Shown here: positions 13,830 to 22,140 of the stretch, piece by piece | Layout: each line of letters begins with the position of its first letter | Numbering within the stretch: the first letter of the stretch is position 1 | Assembly (NCBI RefSeq): GCF_934202865.1 | Contig: NZ_CAKPYL010000016.1 | Coordinates: 1 to 22,332, forward strand | DNA length: 22,332 nt | From: an uncultured Fenollaria sp. | GTDB lineage: Bacteria; Bacillota; Clostridia; Tissierellales; Peptoniphilaceae | Reading direction: 5' to 3' | Notes under the pieces: model-generated | The model's database searches: none | What the model saw: only the letters and a program-made list of their open reading frames with translations | What the model was told of the DNA's origin: nothing | Program-made: the position numbers and the translations under genes

Positions 13830-13991
13830 AAGACAAATGCCGCGCGAATGATATATGACGGGCGGATGGCATATGACGGGCATATGATATATGACGGGTA
13901 AATGATGTATGACGGGCGGATGGCATATGACGAGCGGATGACGTATGACGAGCAGATGGTGTATGACGGGCGGATGATATGTGCCGCGCGA
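13830..13991. repeat. 18-bp tandem repeat array, 8 full units plus a degenerate leading unit
   Basis: Eight contiguous 18-base units start at 13848, 13866, 13884, 13902, 13920, 13938, 13956 and 13974, with consensus ATGRYRTATGACGRGCRG. Units differ by a few substitutions and never by length. The last unit ends in TGCCGCGCGA instead of the usual GACGGGCGG. The same TGCCGCGCGAA occurs just before the first unit (13838-13848), so the array is bounded by matching GC-rich ends. GC content is about half, well above the surroundings. On the + strand the in-phase frame stops in the third unit and the other two frames stop within each unit, so it is not a protein repeat there. The stretch 13686-14098 has no gene; besides this array it holds two hairpins and the recJ promoter. 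Confidence 0.93.
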
Positions 13992-14041
13992 AGCTATTAA
14001 AAAAAGACTAAAGCAATATTGATTTACTTTATAAAAAATGC

Positions 14042-14070
14042 TTTTAATATATAGTATTTTATGATATAAT
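14042..14070 (+). promoter_or_regulatory. Extended -10 promoter of the recJ-relA operon
   Basis: TGATATAAT (14062-14070) is a perfect extended -10 (TG-N-TATAAT). The corresponding -35 position (14042-14047, TTTTAA) is weak, which is common for extended -10 promoters. Transcription would start near 14077, 22 bases before the recJ ATG, and no terminator separates it from the genes up to the window end. Confidence 0.65.
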
Positions 14071-14098
14071 AATTAAATATAGATAATGGGGTTATTGT

Positions 14099-15850
14099 AT
14101 GCAAAAATGGTTTTTGAAAAACAGAAATGCTGAGAACTATTCAGCAGTTAAGAGCATAGTAAAGGATGATCTACTAGCAAAAGTTCTTTGCAATAGAGGC
14201 GTTGTCGATGCTGATGAAGTCATTGATTACTTAAACGATGATTACACAAAGATTTACAGAACTGACGGTCTTCCCGATATGGATGTCGCGCGCGAAATTA
14301 TAAAGGACGCTATTGATAATCACAAGAAGATTAGAATCGTTGGTGATTATGACTCGGACGGCATCATGTCTACTACGCTTTTACTAAGAGGTCTTAAGTC
14401 CTTCGGGGCAGAGGCTAGCTTTGAAGTGCCTGACAGAAAGGCGGATGGCTACGGCATCAATAAGCGTATAATTGATGGCTGTCTTAAAGATGGCGTTTCA
14501 GTTATAATTACTTGTGACAATGGTGTATCAGCCTTTGAAGCAGTGAAATATGCCAAAGATAATGGCATCAAAGTCATTGTTACTGACCACCATTTACCAA
14601 AAATTGAAGATGGCAAAGAAATTTCTGTTGAAGCAGATGCAATAATCGACCCAAAAGTAGAAAAATCATCCTATCCATTCAAGGAGATATGCGGAGCTTT
14701 TGTCGCTTTTAAATTAATTACATATATTAGCAAAGACTACGACTTTAATCCTGATTTAATTGATGAAATTATTCAGTATGCAGCTTTTGCGACTATAACA
14801 GACATCATGCCGCTGCTTGATGAAAACCGTGACCTTGTAAAAAGAGGCTTGGAGCTAATGAACTCAAGACCAGCCAAGGTATTTTATCGCTTGAAAAACG
14901 AGTTAAAAGTCGATAAGGAGATCAATGTATTTCATATTGGCTTTATCTTGGGCCCATCAGTCAACGCAATAGGCAGGCTAAGCAATGCAAACCACGCTAT
15001 TGCGGCCTTTGAATCTTGCGATGACGATAGTATAATTGCTATTTGCAAGGAATTATACGCGCTTAATCAAGAGAGAAAAGATTTGACAGAGCTTGGCTAC
15101 GATGTGGCAATTAAAGAGATAGAAGCAGATGACGCTTTTGAGGACAAGGACATAATCATAGTTAAGTCTAAAGACATAGAAAGAAGCGTCGCGGGCATCG
15201 TTGCTGGCAGGCTTAAGGAAAGGTACTACAAACCAGCCATAGCCTTATACGAAGAAGATGGCATCCTATATGGTTCGGCAAGATCTATTGAGGAATACAA
15301 TATCTTTGATGAGCTAAACAAGGCGAAGGAGCTTTTAAATGGCTTCGGTGGACATAAACTGGCGGCGGGACTTGAATTAAAACTTGATAATTATGACGAT
15401 TTTGTCACACTTATAAATGAAAATTCAACGCTAACAGACGAAGATAAGATAGAAAAGATATATATCGATGCCTTTTATCCAATTGATTTTCAAAAATTTT
15501 CGACTTACGATACGATTGAAAAGTTAAAACCATTTGGAGAGAAGAATCCTGCAGTACTATTTGCAGATAAAGACCTTGTTTTAAAGGATATAAGCGTTTT
15601 TGGACAGAATCGCAGCGTGATAAAGCTAAAATTTAGAACTAAGCTTGATAATATAATGACGGCTATACTATTCTACAAGGAAGATGAATTTAAAAAAGAC
15701 TACGAAGATCAGTTTAACTCTGATATATACAGAGATTTAGCAAGTGGCAAGGTGATAATTATGGACATTTGCTACAATCTAAGGATTAATGAGTACATGA
15801 ATAACAAAAATCTTGAAATAAATATTAAGCACTTTAGATTTAGGAGGTGA
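14099..15850 (+). CDS. recJ: Single-stranded-DNA-specific 5'-3' exonuclease RecJ
   Basis: DHH-superfamily exonuclease acting in recombinational repair and mismatch repair. Metal-binding motifs are intact: DYDSDG at residues 83-88 and DHH at 163-165. DRKADGYGIN lies between them. The DHHA1 domain carries GFGGHKLAAG near residues 415-424, and a C-terminal OB-like domain follows. It has 583 residues, in the usual size range for Firmicute RecJ. A GGGG stretch 8 bases before the ATG serves as a weak ribosome binding site. It is the first gene of the operon; relA starts 4 bases after its stop. Confidence 0.95.
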   Translation: MQKWFLKNRNAENYSAVKSIVKDDLLAKVLCNRGVVDADEVIDYLNDDYTKIYRTDGLPDMDVAREIIKDAIDNHKKIRIVGDYDSDGIMSTTLLLRGLKSFGAEASFEVPDRKADGYGINKRIIDGCLKDGVSVIITCDNGVSAFEAVKYAKDNGIKVIVTDHHLPKIEDGKEISVEADAIIDPKVEKSSYPFKEICGAFVAFKLITYISKDYDFNPDLIDEIIQYAAFATITDIMPLLDENRDLVKRGLELMNSRPAKVFYRLKNELKVDKEINVFHIGFILGPSVNAIGRLSNANHAIAAFESCDDDSIIAICKELYALNQERKDLTELGYDVAIKEIEADDAFEDKDIIIVKSKDIERSVAGIVAGRLKERYYKPAIALYEEDGILYGSARSIEEYNIFDELNKAKELLNGFGGHKLAAGLELKLDNYDDFVTLINENSTLTDEDKIEKIYIDAFYPIDFQKFSTYDTIEKLKPFGEKNPAVLFADKDLVLKDISVFGQNRSVIKLKFRTKLDNIMTAILFYKEDEFKKDYEDQFNSDIYRDLASGKVIIMDICYNLRINEYMNNKNLEINIKHFRFRR

Positions 15851-15854
15851 GCTT

Positions 15855-17999
15855 ATGATAGAAGATTTAATTAAAATTATTGAAAAATACATGACCGAAG
15901 AGGAAGTTGCCTTTGTTATGAAGGCTTATGAATACGCTAAGGCGATGCATAAGGATCAAAAGAGAAAGTCTGGCGAGCCTTATATAATTCACCCTGTCAA
16001 TGTCGCTATCATACTCGCTGACCTAGATATGGACGTCGAGACCATCATAGCTGCGCTTCTTCATGACGTGGTTGAGGATACGCCTGCGACTTATGATGAT
16101 GTAAAGAACATGTTCTCAGAGGACATTGCAAATATTGTCGATGGTGTAACTAAATTAAATAAATTAAATTACAAGAGCTCTGAAGATTTTCAAGCGGAAA
16201 ATCTTAGAAAGATGATTCTTGCTATGAATAATGACATCAGAGTCATAATTGTAAAGCTTGCGGACAGGCTACATAATCTTCGTACGCTTGAGTATATGAA
16301 TGAGGAAAAGCAAAAGCAAAAGGCTAAGGAAACTATAGAGATATATGCGCCACTTGCTGGTAGACTCGGAATTTTCAAGATTAAGTGGGAACTTGAGGAT
16401 TTATCTTTAAGGTATCTTGATCCAGAAGGCTACTACGACTTGGTCGAGAAGATCAACAAGAAGAGGAGCGAGCGCGAGAAAGAGATCAATGAGATTATAA
16501 AGGCTATATCTACTGAGCTTGATAAGCAAGAGCTTCACTACGACATAAGCGGTAGGCCGAAGAATTTCTACAGCATATACAAGAAGATGAATGGCAAAAA
16601 CAAGAGCTTTGAGAGCATATATGATTTGATTGCTGTGAGGATTTTGGTCGATACGGTTAAGGACTGCTACGCTGTTTTAGGTATAGTTCACTCGATGTGG
16701 AAGCCGCTTCCAGGCAGATTCAAAGACTATATCGCTATGCCTAAGCCAAACATGTATCAATCCTTGCACACAACTGTTATTTCTGACACTGGCGAGATAT
16801 TTGAGATACAGATCAGGACTTATGAAATGCATGAAGTGGCCGAATATGGTATCGCTGCGCATTGGAAATATAAGGGCGGAAAGGCTCAAGGCAAGGACGT
16901 TGATAATAAGCTTGACTGGCTAAGGCAATTGCTTGAGTGGCAAAAAGACTTAAAGGATCCAAAAGAATTTATTGACACATTAAAGATAGACTTTTTCGAT
17001 GACGAGGTCTTCGTATTTACGCCTAATGGTGATGTTGTCGACCTTCCAGAAGGCTCGACTCCAGTCGACTTTGCCTATAGAGTACACACAGGCGTTGGTA
17101 ACACTTGTGTTGGAGCTAAAGTTGACTCAAGGATAGTCCCACTAAACTATAAGCTTAAGAATGGTAATATCGTCGAGATTATCACGCAAAAATCGGCTTC
17201 TGGTCCAAGTAGAGACTGGCTAAAATTTGTAAAGAGCCCAAGAGCTAAGCAAAAGATTAAACAATGGTTTAAGTCTAAAGAAAAAGACATCAGCATAGAG
17301 AAGGGCAAGGAGCTATTTGACAGAGAAGCGAAAAAGCTTGGCCTTGATACAAATATTCTCGATAATGAAAAGATTTATAATAAATTAGCAAAAGAGCTTT
17401 CACTTAACTCTATTAGTGATTTATTCGCATCCATTGGCTATGGCAATTTTAAAGAGAAGCTTGTAATTAATAAGATTTTAAATATAAAAAATGCTATTGA
17501 AAATATTGGACTAACAAAGAATGAGGACGATTATCTTAAGAGTTCTTCATCAAAGAAAGATGCTACAGGCGTTAGGATAGATGGCCTTGAGGGCATGAAG
17601 ATAAAGTTTGCTAAGTGCTGTAACCCAGTGCCCGGCGACGAAATTATTGGTTTTGTAACAAGGGGCTATGGTGTTTCAATACACAGAAAGGACTGCACAA
17701 ACATTGCCAATTTCTTAGACTCAGACAGATGTCTTGAGGCAGAATGGGATGCGGCAGCGAGTGAAAAGTTCCTTGCAAATGTTACAATCAGAGCGGTTGA
17801 CAGAACTGGAATACTTTCAGAGATAACTGCTATGGCAAAAGAAGCAAATGTTGGTATACAATCACTTAGCGCAAAGAGCAATACCATCAGCGATATATTT
17901 ATATATCTAACATTTGAAGTAGTGGGGAAGGATGAGCTTGACAAGATGATACAAAAGCTTAAGACTATAAACGGTGTTTTGGATGTGTACAGGTCATAG
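15855..17999 (+). CDS. relA: Bifunctional (p)ppGpp synthetase/hydrolase RelA/SpoT (Rsh)
   Basis: Makes and degrades the stringent-response alarmones (p)ppGpp. It has 714 residues, typical of long bifunctional RSH enzymes. The hydrolase HD domain is intact: His46, His70-Asp71, Glu74-Asp75 (LLHDVVEDT) and Asp137 (ADRLHNLRT). The synthetase domain spans about 225-350 (PKNFYSIYKKM, GRFKDYIAMPKPN.YQSLHT, EIQIRT). TGS follows at about 390-450 (VFTPNGDVVDLPEGSTPVDFA), then the conserved-cysteine region (KCCNPVPGD, Cys588-Cys589; HRKDC) and a C-terminal ACT domain from about 640. Because HD residues are present, both activities are expected. AGGAGGTGA precedes the ATG. Confidence 0.97.
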   Translation: MIEDLIKIIEKYMTEEEVAFVMKAYEYAKAMHKDQKRKSGEPYIIHPVNVAIILADLDMDVETIIAALLHDVVEDTPATYDDVKNMFSEDIANIVDGVTKLNKLNYKSSEDFQAENLRKMILAMNNDIRVIIVKLADRLHNLRTLEYMNEEKQKQKAKETIEIYAPLAGRLGIFKIKWELEDLSLRYLDPEGYYDLVEKINKKRSEREKEINEIIKAISTELDKQELHYDISGRPKNFYSIYKKMNGKNKSFESIYDLIAVRILVDTVKDCYAVLGIVHSMWKPLPGRFKDYIAMPKPNMYQSLHTTVISDTGEIFEIQIRTYEMHEVAEYGIAAHWKYKGGKAQGKDVDNKLDWLRQLLEWQKDLKDPKEFIDTLKIDFFDDEVFVFTPNGDVVDLPEGSTPVDFAYRVHTGVGNTCVGAKVDSRIVPLNYKLKNGNIVEIITQKSASGPSRDWLKFVKSPRAKQKIKQWFKSKEKDISIEKGKELFDREAKKLGLDTNILDNEKIYNKLAKELSLNSISDLFASIGYGNFKEKLVINKILNIKNAIENIGLTKNEDDYLKSSSSKKDATGVRIDGLEGMKIKFAKCCNPVPGDEIIGFVTRGYGVSIHRKDCTNIANFLDSDRCLEAEWDAAASEKFLANVTIRAVDRTGILSEITAMAKEANVGIQSLSAKSNTISDIFIYLTFEVVGKDELDKMIQKLKTINGVLDVYRS

Positions 18000-18001
18000 A
18001 T

Positions 18002-18451
18002 ATGAGAGTAGTTGTACAAAGAGTAGAAGAAACTCGTTTAGAAGTTGATGAAAAAGTAATTAGCGAGATTAATGGCGGCCTTTTGGTCTACATCGCAGTT
18101 GAGGACGACGATACAGAGGCAGATCTTGATTATATCTTCAAAAAAGTGACAAATCTAAGGATATTTTCCGACGAAGATGACAAGATGAACCTATCTGTTC
18201 AAGACATAAGTGGCGAGATACTGCTTGTTTCGCAGTTCACTCTATATGGCGATGCTAGAAAGGGCAATAGACCAAACTTTATGAAGAGCGCCAAAGCTGA
18301 AAAGGCTGAGAGCTATTACGAAAAATTTAAAGAGAAATTAAAGATAAGTGAAATAAAATTTCAATCGGGCGTTTTTGGAGCGGATATGCATATACACGCA
18401 CATCTATCGGGACCGGTTACTATATTATTAGATTCAAAGAAGGAGTTTTAG
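18002..18451 (+). CDS. dtd: D-aminoacyl-tRNA deacylase Dtd
   Basis: Proofreading enzyme that removes D-amino acids from mischarged tRNAs. The protein has 149 residues, the family norm. MRVVVQRV at the N terminus, SQFTLYGD at 77-84 (Thr80 region forms the active site) and the Gly-Pro motif SGPVTI near residues 136-141 are all intact. It starts 2 bases after relA, a very common pairing in Firmicutes, and abuts the next gene directly. Confidence 0.97.
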   Translation: MRVVVQRVEETRLEVDEKVISEINGGLLVYIAVEDDDTEADLDYIFKKVTNLRIFSDEDDKMNLSVQDISGEILLVSQFTLYGDARKGNRPNFMKSAKAEKAESYYEKFKEKLKISEIKFQSGVFGADMHIHAHLSGPVTILLDSKKEF

Positions 18452-19081
18452 ATGAATATTTTTAAGAAAAATGTTGGGGTTTATGGATCAAATTCATATA
18501 TCATAAGTAATGATGCTGGCGACGCTATAATCATAGACGTTGGTGGCAGCGCAGATGATTTATACGCTTACATCAAAGAGCATAATTTAAATCTAAAGGC
18601 AATACTACTCACACATGGTCACTTTGATCACGTTTTGGGCGTAAACGCATTAAGAGAGTTGACAGGAGCACCATCATATATATCAAAAGACGATTTAGAG
18701 ATGACACAAAAAACTGATTTTATGTTAAATGAGAAGATGAGAAATTATATCGATGAGCCCATCAATATAGACCACACAATTGATGAAGAAGGTACTTTGA
18801 AATTTGGCGATATCGAAGTTAATGTCATTAAGACACCTGGCCACACAAAGGGCGGTTTAACATATCAAATCGAGGACGGTCTATATGTTGGTGACACGAT
18901 ATTCTTCCACTCAGTTGGTAGAAGCGACCTATATGGCGGCAATGAAGCTGAACTTATCGATTCTGTTAATAGAGTTTTGGCTTTAGAAGGTAATTACACA
19001 ATATATCCAGGTCACAGCATGAACACTACTTCTGATGAGGAAAGGGCTAACAATCCTTACGTAAATGCTAAGAGAAGCTAG
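18452..19081 (+). CDS. Metallo-beta-lactamase-fold hydrolase, glyoxalase II-like
   Basis: A 209-residue binuclear metal hydrolase. The metal ligands are all visible: His55, His57, Asp59 and His60 (THGHFDH), His131 (TPGHTKGG), Asp148 (VGDTIF) and His188 (YPGHSM). The short single-domain form resembles the YcbL/hydroxyacylglutathione-hydrolase-like group. It lacks the extra C-terminal domain of true glyoxalase II, so the substrate is uncertain. The location after dtd is conserved in many Firmicutes and may hint at an aminoacyl or thioester substrate, but that is inference. AGGAG precedes the ATG, and its end overlaps hemZ by 17 bases. Confidence 0.88.
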   Translation: MNIFKKNVGVYGSNSYIISNDAGDAIIIDVGGSADDLYAYIKEHNLNLKAILLTHGHFDHVLGVNALRELTGAPSYISKDDLEMTQKTDFMLNEKMRNYIDEPINIDHTIDEEGTLKFGDIEVNVIKTPGHTKGGLTYQIEDGLYVGDTIFFHSVGRSDLYGGNEAELIDSVNRVLALEGNYTIYPGHSMNTTSDEERANNPYVNAKRS

Positions 19082-20327
19082 TATAAAGAGGATAAAGGAG
19101 CTCTTTTGGGAGTTTCAAAATATCAGGTCCGGCATTTCTTATGAAATTTTGGATGATGGTGTGAAATTTTCTATAGATGGCAAAGAGAGGACGCTTACGG
19201 GTTTTGATACGCTTAGCAATAATGAGATGAAGGCACTTATATATGAGGAGTTCTTAAAGGAAGACATAAGTCTTCCTTGGGGCATACTCACTGGGATTAA
19301 GCCTTTAAAGCTATATGCAAAGGCAGATGATAAAGAGGCTTTCAAGGAAAAATTTTTTATCTCAGATGAAAAGTTTGAGCTAATGGCGAGAACTTACAAG
19401 AATCAGCATCTTTGCTTCGAGCCAAAATATAGCTTATATATACACATACCATTTTGCAAAGGGATTTGCTCATACTGTTCATTTTACACAAATGATATCA
19501 CGAAGAAAGCTTATGATTTTACAAAGTACATTGACGCTGTTATCGATGAGATGAAGTTTGAGAGCAAATTAAGAGATATATCGGAGCCGGACAGCATATA
19601 CATAGGTGGCGGAACGCCATCTGCAATTGATAAGGCTAATATAGAGAGGCTATTAAAATACATTAGTGAAAATTATAAATTTAAAGAGCTGACCTTTGAG
19701 TGCGGCAGAGCCGATACTATGGATAAGGAGCTACTTGATATACTTGAAAAATACGGTGTAAATAGAATTTGTATCAATCCACAGACTATGAATGAAGAGA
19801 CGCTTAAAAGAGTTCATAGGCGCGCGAGCCTTGATGAGCTTAAAATGCTTTATGAACTTGCTAGGGGCTATGATTTTGACATCAATATGGACCTCATTAT
19901 TGGTCTTGAAGGAGAAAAGAGAGATGATTACATTAACTCGGTTAAAAAGCTTATAGCTATGAGACCAGAGTCCATCACCATACACAATTTGGCTCTAAAG
20001 AGAAGAGCAGTTCTAGCTCAAAATGACTTTAAGCTCGAGAACATCGATTTATCTAAAGAGCTTTATACCATGCTTTATGAGGCGGGCTACGAGCCTTATT
20101 ACATGTACAGGCAGAAGATGACAAACTCAAATCTCGAGAACGTCGCTTTTTCACTAAGTGGCAAGGCGTCCATTTACAATGTGATTTCGATGAACGATTT
20201 GACGAGTATATACGCTTTTGGCGCTGGAGCCGTATCAAAATACATTGACAAGGATAATTTAGAGCGCAAATTTAATTACAAAGACATTGATTTGTATATA
20301 AAAAACGTTTATAATAAAGATATATAG
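19065..20327 (+). CDS. hemZ: HemZ-like oxygen-independent coproporphyrinogen III oxidase-family radical SAM protein
   Basis: A 420-residue radical SAM enzyme. The 4Fe-4S cysteines are Cys131, Cys135 and Cys138 (HIPFCKGICSYCSF). The SAM-binding GGGTPSA is about residue 181, and HemN-type motifs follow (ICINPQTMNEETLKRVHRR, MDLIIGLEGE, YYMYRQKM). The N-terminal 110 residues before the radical SAM core are typical of HemZ rather than HemN/HemW. HemZ also lies between the hydrolase and aspS in many Firmicutes. True coproporphyrinogen activity is not proven for this subfamily, and the third-domain HemN residues cannot be judged here. The only ATG in frame is inside the previous gene; no strong ribosome binding site is seen, so translation may be coupled. 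Confidence 0.82.
   Translation: MLREASIKRIKELFWEFQNIRSGISYEILDDGVKFSIDGKERTLTGFDTLSNNEMKALIYEEFLKEDISLPWGILTGIKPLKLYAKADDKEAFKEKFFISDEKFELMARTYKNQHLCFEPKYSLYIHIPFCKGICSYCSFYTNDITKKAYDFTKYIDAVIDEMKFESKLRDISEPDSIYIGGGTPSAIDKANIERLLKYISENYKFKELTFECGRADTMDKELLDILEKYGVNRICINPQTMNEETLKRVHRRASLDELKMLYELARGYDFDINMDLIIGLEGEKRDDYINSVKKLIAMRPESITIHNLALKRRAVLAQNDFKLENIDLSKELYTMLYEAGYEPYYMYRQKMTNSNLENVAFSLSGKASIYNVISMNDLTSIYAFGAGAVSKYIDKDNLERKFNYKDIDLYIKNVYNKDI
20287..20315 (+). promoter_or_regulatory. Candidate internal promoter for aspS
   Basis: TTGATT (20287-20292), a 17-base spacer and TATAAT (20310-20315) lie at the end of hemZ. Transcription would begin near 20322, about 25 bases before the aspS ATG, which would let aspS be expressed apart from the recJ operon. 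The AT-rich background makes chance matches possible. Confidence 0.5.
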
Positions 20328-20346
20328 TATTATTGGGAGGATATTT

Positions 20347-22140
20347 ATGGAAACAATGGGAAACTTACGCAGGAGTGACTACTCCGGCGAACTAAGAATG
20401 AAGGACATAGAAAGGGAAGTTGTACTAATGGGTTGGGTGCAAACTCAAAGAAACCTAGGACAACTTATCTTTGTTGACATAAGAGACATCAGTGGTATAT
20501 CTCAAGTCGTTTTTGATGAGACCATCTCTAAGGATGTCTTCGAAAAGGCTAAGGGACTTAAGGGCGAATACGTTATAGCCGTTAGAGGCAAGGTTAGAGA
20601 GAGATCTCAAAAGAATCCTCATATCCCAACTGGCGATATCGAAATTTTAGCCGAAGAACTTAAAATACTTGATACAGCTCAAACTCCACCTATTTACGTA
20701 AAAGACGATGACAATGTAGGTGAGCAAATGAGACTAAAATACAGATTCTTAGACTTAAGAAAGCCATTCATGCAAAAAACTCTTATGACAAGAGCAAAAA
20801 TTTACAAAGCCTTCAGAGACTTTTTAAATGACAATAGATTTATAGAGATAGAAACACCTATACTTGGCAAATCTACTCCAGAAGGAGCTAGAGACTATAT
20901 CGTTCCAAGTAGAGTTAACCCTGGAAAGTTCTTTGCCTTGCCACAATCTCCGCAATTATTCAAGCAATTACTAATGGTTTCAGGCATGGATAGATACTAC
21001 CAAATCACTAAGTGCTTCAGAGACGAAGACCTTAGAGCCAACAGACAACCAGAGTTTACTCAAGTCGATATTGAAATGAGCTTTGTTGATGAAGATGATG
21101 TTATGTCAATCAATGAAAAGCTTATAGCACATATATTTAAAGAGATTTTGGATATAGATATCAAGCTTCCTCTAAGAAGAATGCCATTTGACGAAGCGAT
21201 GGATAAGTACGGTGTTGACAAACCAGACTTAAGATTTGGCTTCTTGATCCATGATGTGAGCAGCATATTCAAAAACAGCGGCTTTAAGGTATTTAAAGAT
21301 ACAGTTGACGCTGGTAATATGGTTAATGCAATCAATATTGACGGCTACCAAGATAAGTTCACTAGAAAAGATATCACTAAGCTAGAAGATTTTGCAAAGA
21401 CATTTGGAGCAAAGGGACTTGCTTGGGTGAAGTATGTTGATAATGAATTTACTGGCCCTATAGCAAAATTCTTTACAGATGAAGAAAAAGAAGCTCTTAT
21501 TAAAGAGATGGATATAAAGAACAATGATTTAATTTTATTCGTTGCAGATAAAAAATCTGTTGTTAAGAAGACTCTTGGCAACTTAAGAAATGAAATTGCA
21601 AAAGAATTAAACCTAAATGATCCAGACAAGTTTGAACTACTTTGGATTACAGACTTCCCATTATTTGAATACAGCGAAGAAGAAGGCAGATACATGGCTA
21701 TGCACCATCCATTCACACATCCAAAGATTGAGGACATACCATATATCGAAGAAAGAAAAGATACTGTTAAGGCAAAAGCATACGACATCGTTATCAACGG
21801 CGAAGAAATTGGCGGAGGAAGTATAAGAATTAATAACTCCGATCTACAAGAAAAGATGTTCAAGGCACTTGGTTTTACTAAGGAAAGAGCTGAAGAACAA
21901 TTTGGTTTCTTCATCGAGGCCTTTAAGTATGGAGCTCCACCACATGGAGGCATTGCTTATGGTCTTGATAGATTCGTTCAATTACTTACAAAGCATGACA
22001 ATATCAAAGACGTTATCGCTTTCCCTAAGACACAATCAGCAACAGACCTATTGACAGGCGCACCAAGTGAAGTTGATGAAAAGCAATTACATGAAGTATC
22101 AATAAAGGTTGATATAAATGAAGCCGCAAAGAACGATTAG
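20347..22140 (+). CDS. aspS: Aspartate--tRNA ligase AspS (bacterial type)
   Basis: Charges tRNA-Asp, and possibly tRNA-Asn if non-discriminating, which cannot be told from motifs. It has 597 residues, full bacterial length. The N-terminal OB-fold anticodon-binding domain is at about 16-110 (VVLMGWVQTQRNLG). The class II core contains motif 2 FRDEDLRANRQPEFTQ and motif 3 AYGLDRFV. The bacterial GAD insertion domain lies at about 310-415. GGAGG (20336-20340) precedes the ATG. No terminator separates it from hemZ, and the next gene starts within its 3' end. Confidence 0.97.
   Translation: METMGNLRRSDYSGELRMKDIEREVVLMGWVQTQRNLGQLIFVDIRDISGISQVVFDETISKDVFEKAKGLKGEYVIAVRGKVRERSQKNPHIPTGDIEILAEELKILDTAQTPPIYVKDDDNVGEQMRLKYRFLDLRKPFMQKTLMTRAKIYKAFRDFLNDNRFIEIETPILGKSTPEGARDYIVPSRVNPGKFFALPQSPQLFKQLLMVSGMDRYYQITKCFRDEDLRANRQPEFTQVDIEMSFVDEDDVMSINEKLIAHIFKEILDIDIKLPLRRMPFDEAMDKYGVDKPDLRFGFLIHDVSSIFKNSGFKVFKDTVDAGNMVNAINIDGYQDKFTRKDITKLEDFAKTFGAKGLAWVKYVDNEFTGPIAKFFTDEEKEALIKEMDIKNNDLILFVADKKSVVKKTLGNLRNEIAKELNLNDPDKFELLWITDFPLFEYSEEEGRYMAMHHPFTHPKIEDIPYIEERKDTVKAKAYDIVINGEEIGGGSIRINNSDLQEKMFKALGFTKERAEEQFGFFIEAFKYGAPPHGGIAYGLDRFVQLLTKHDNIKDVIAFPKTQSATDLLTGAPSEVDEKQLHEVSIKVDINEAAKND

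Noticed and set aside
13770..13883. Reverse-strand reading frame through part of the 18-bp array (about 37 codons from an ATG at 13883), with repeated PVI-H-like hexapeptides
   Set aside because: The reverse frame is open because the repeat length is a multiple of three. No ribosome binding site or promoter is visible, only one unit offers an ATG, and the frame ends inside a hairpin.
13830..13991. CRISPR array
   Set aside because: Units are contiguous 18-base tandem copies with no unique spacers and no cas genes in the window.
21345..21953. 202-codon open frame on the - strand inside aspS
   Set aside because: It lies wholly within a conserved synthetase gene, has Ser/Leu-rich shadow composition and no recognisable motif.
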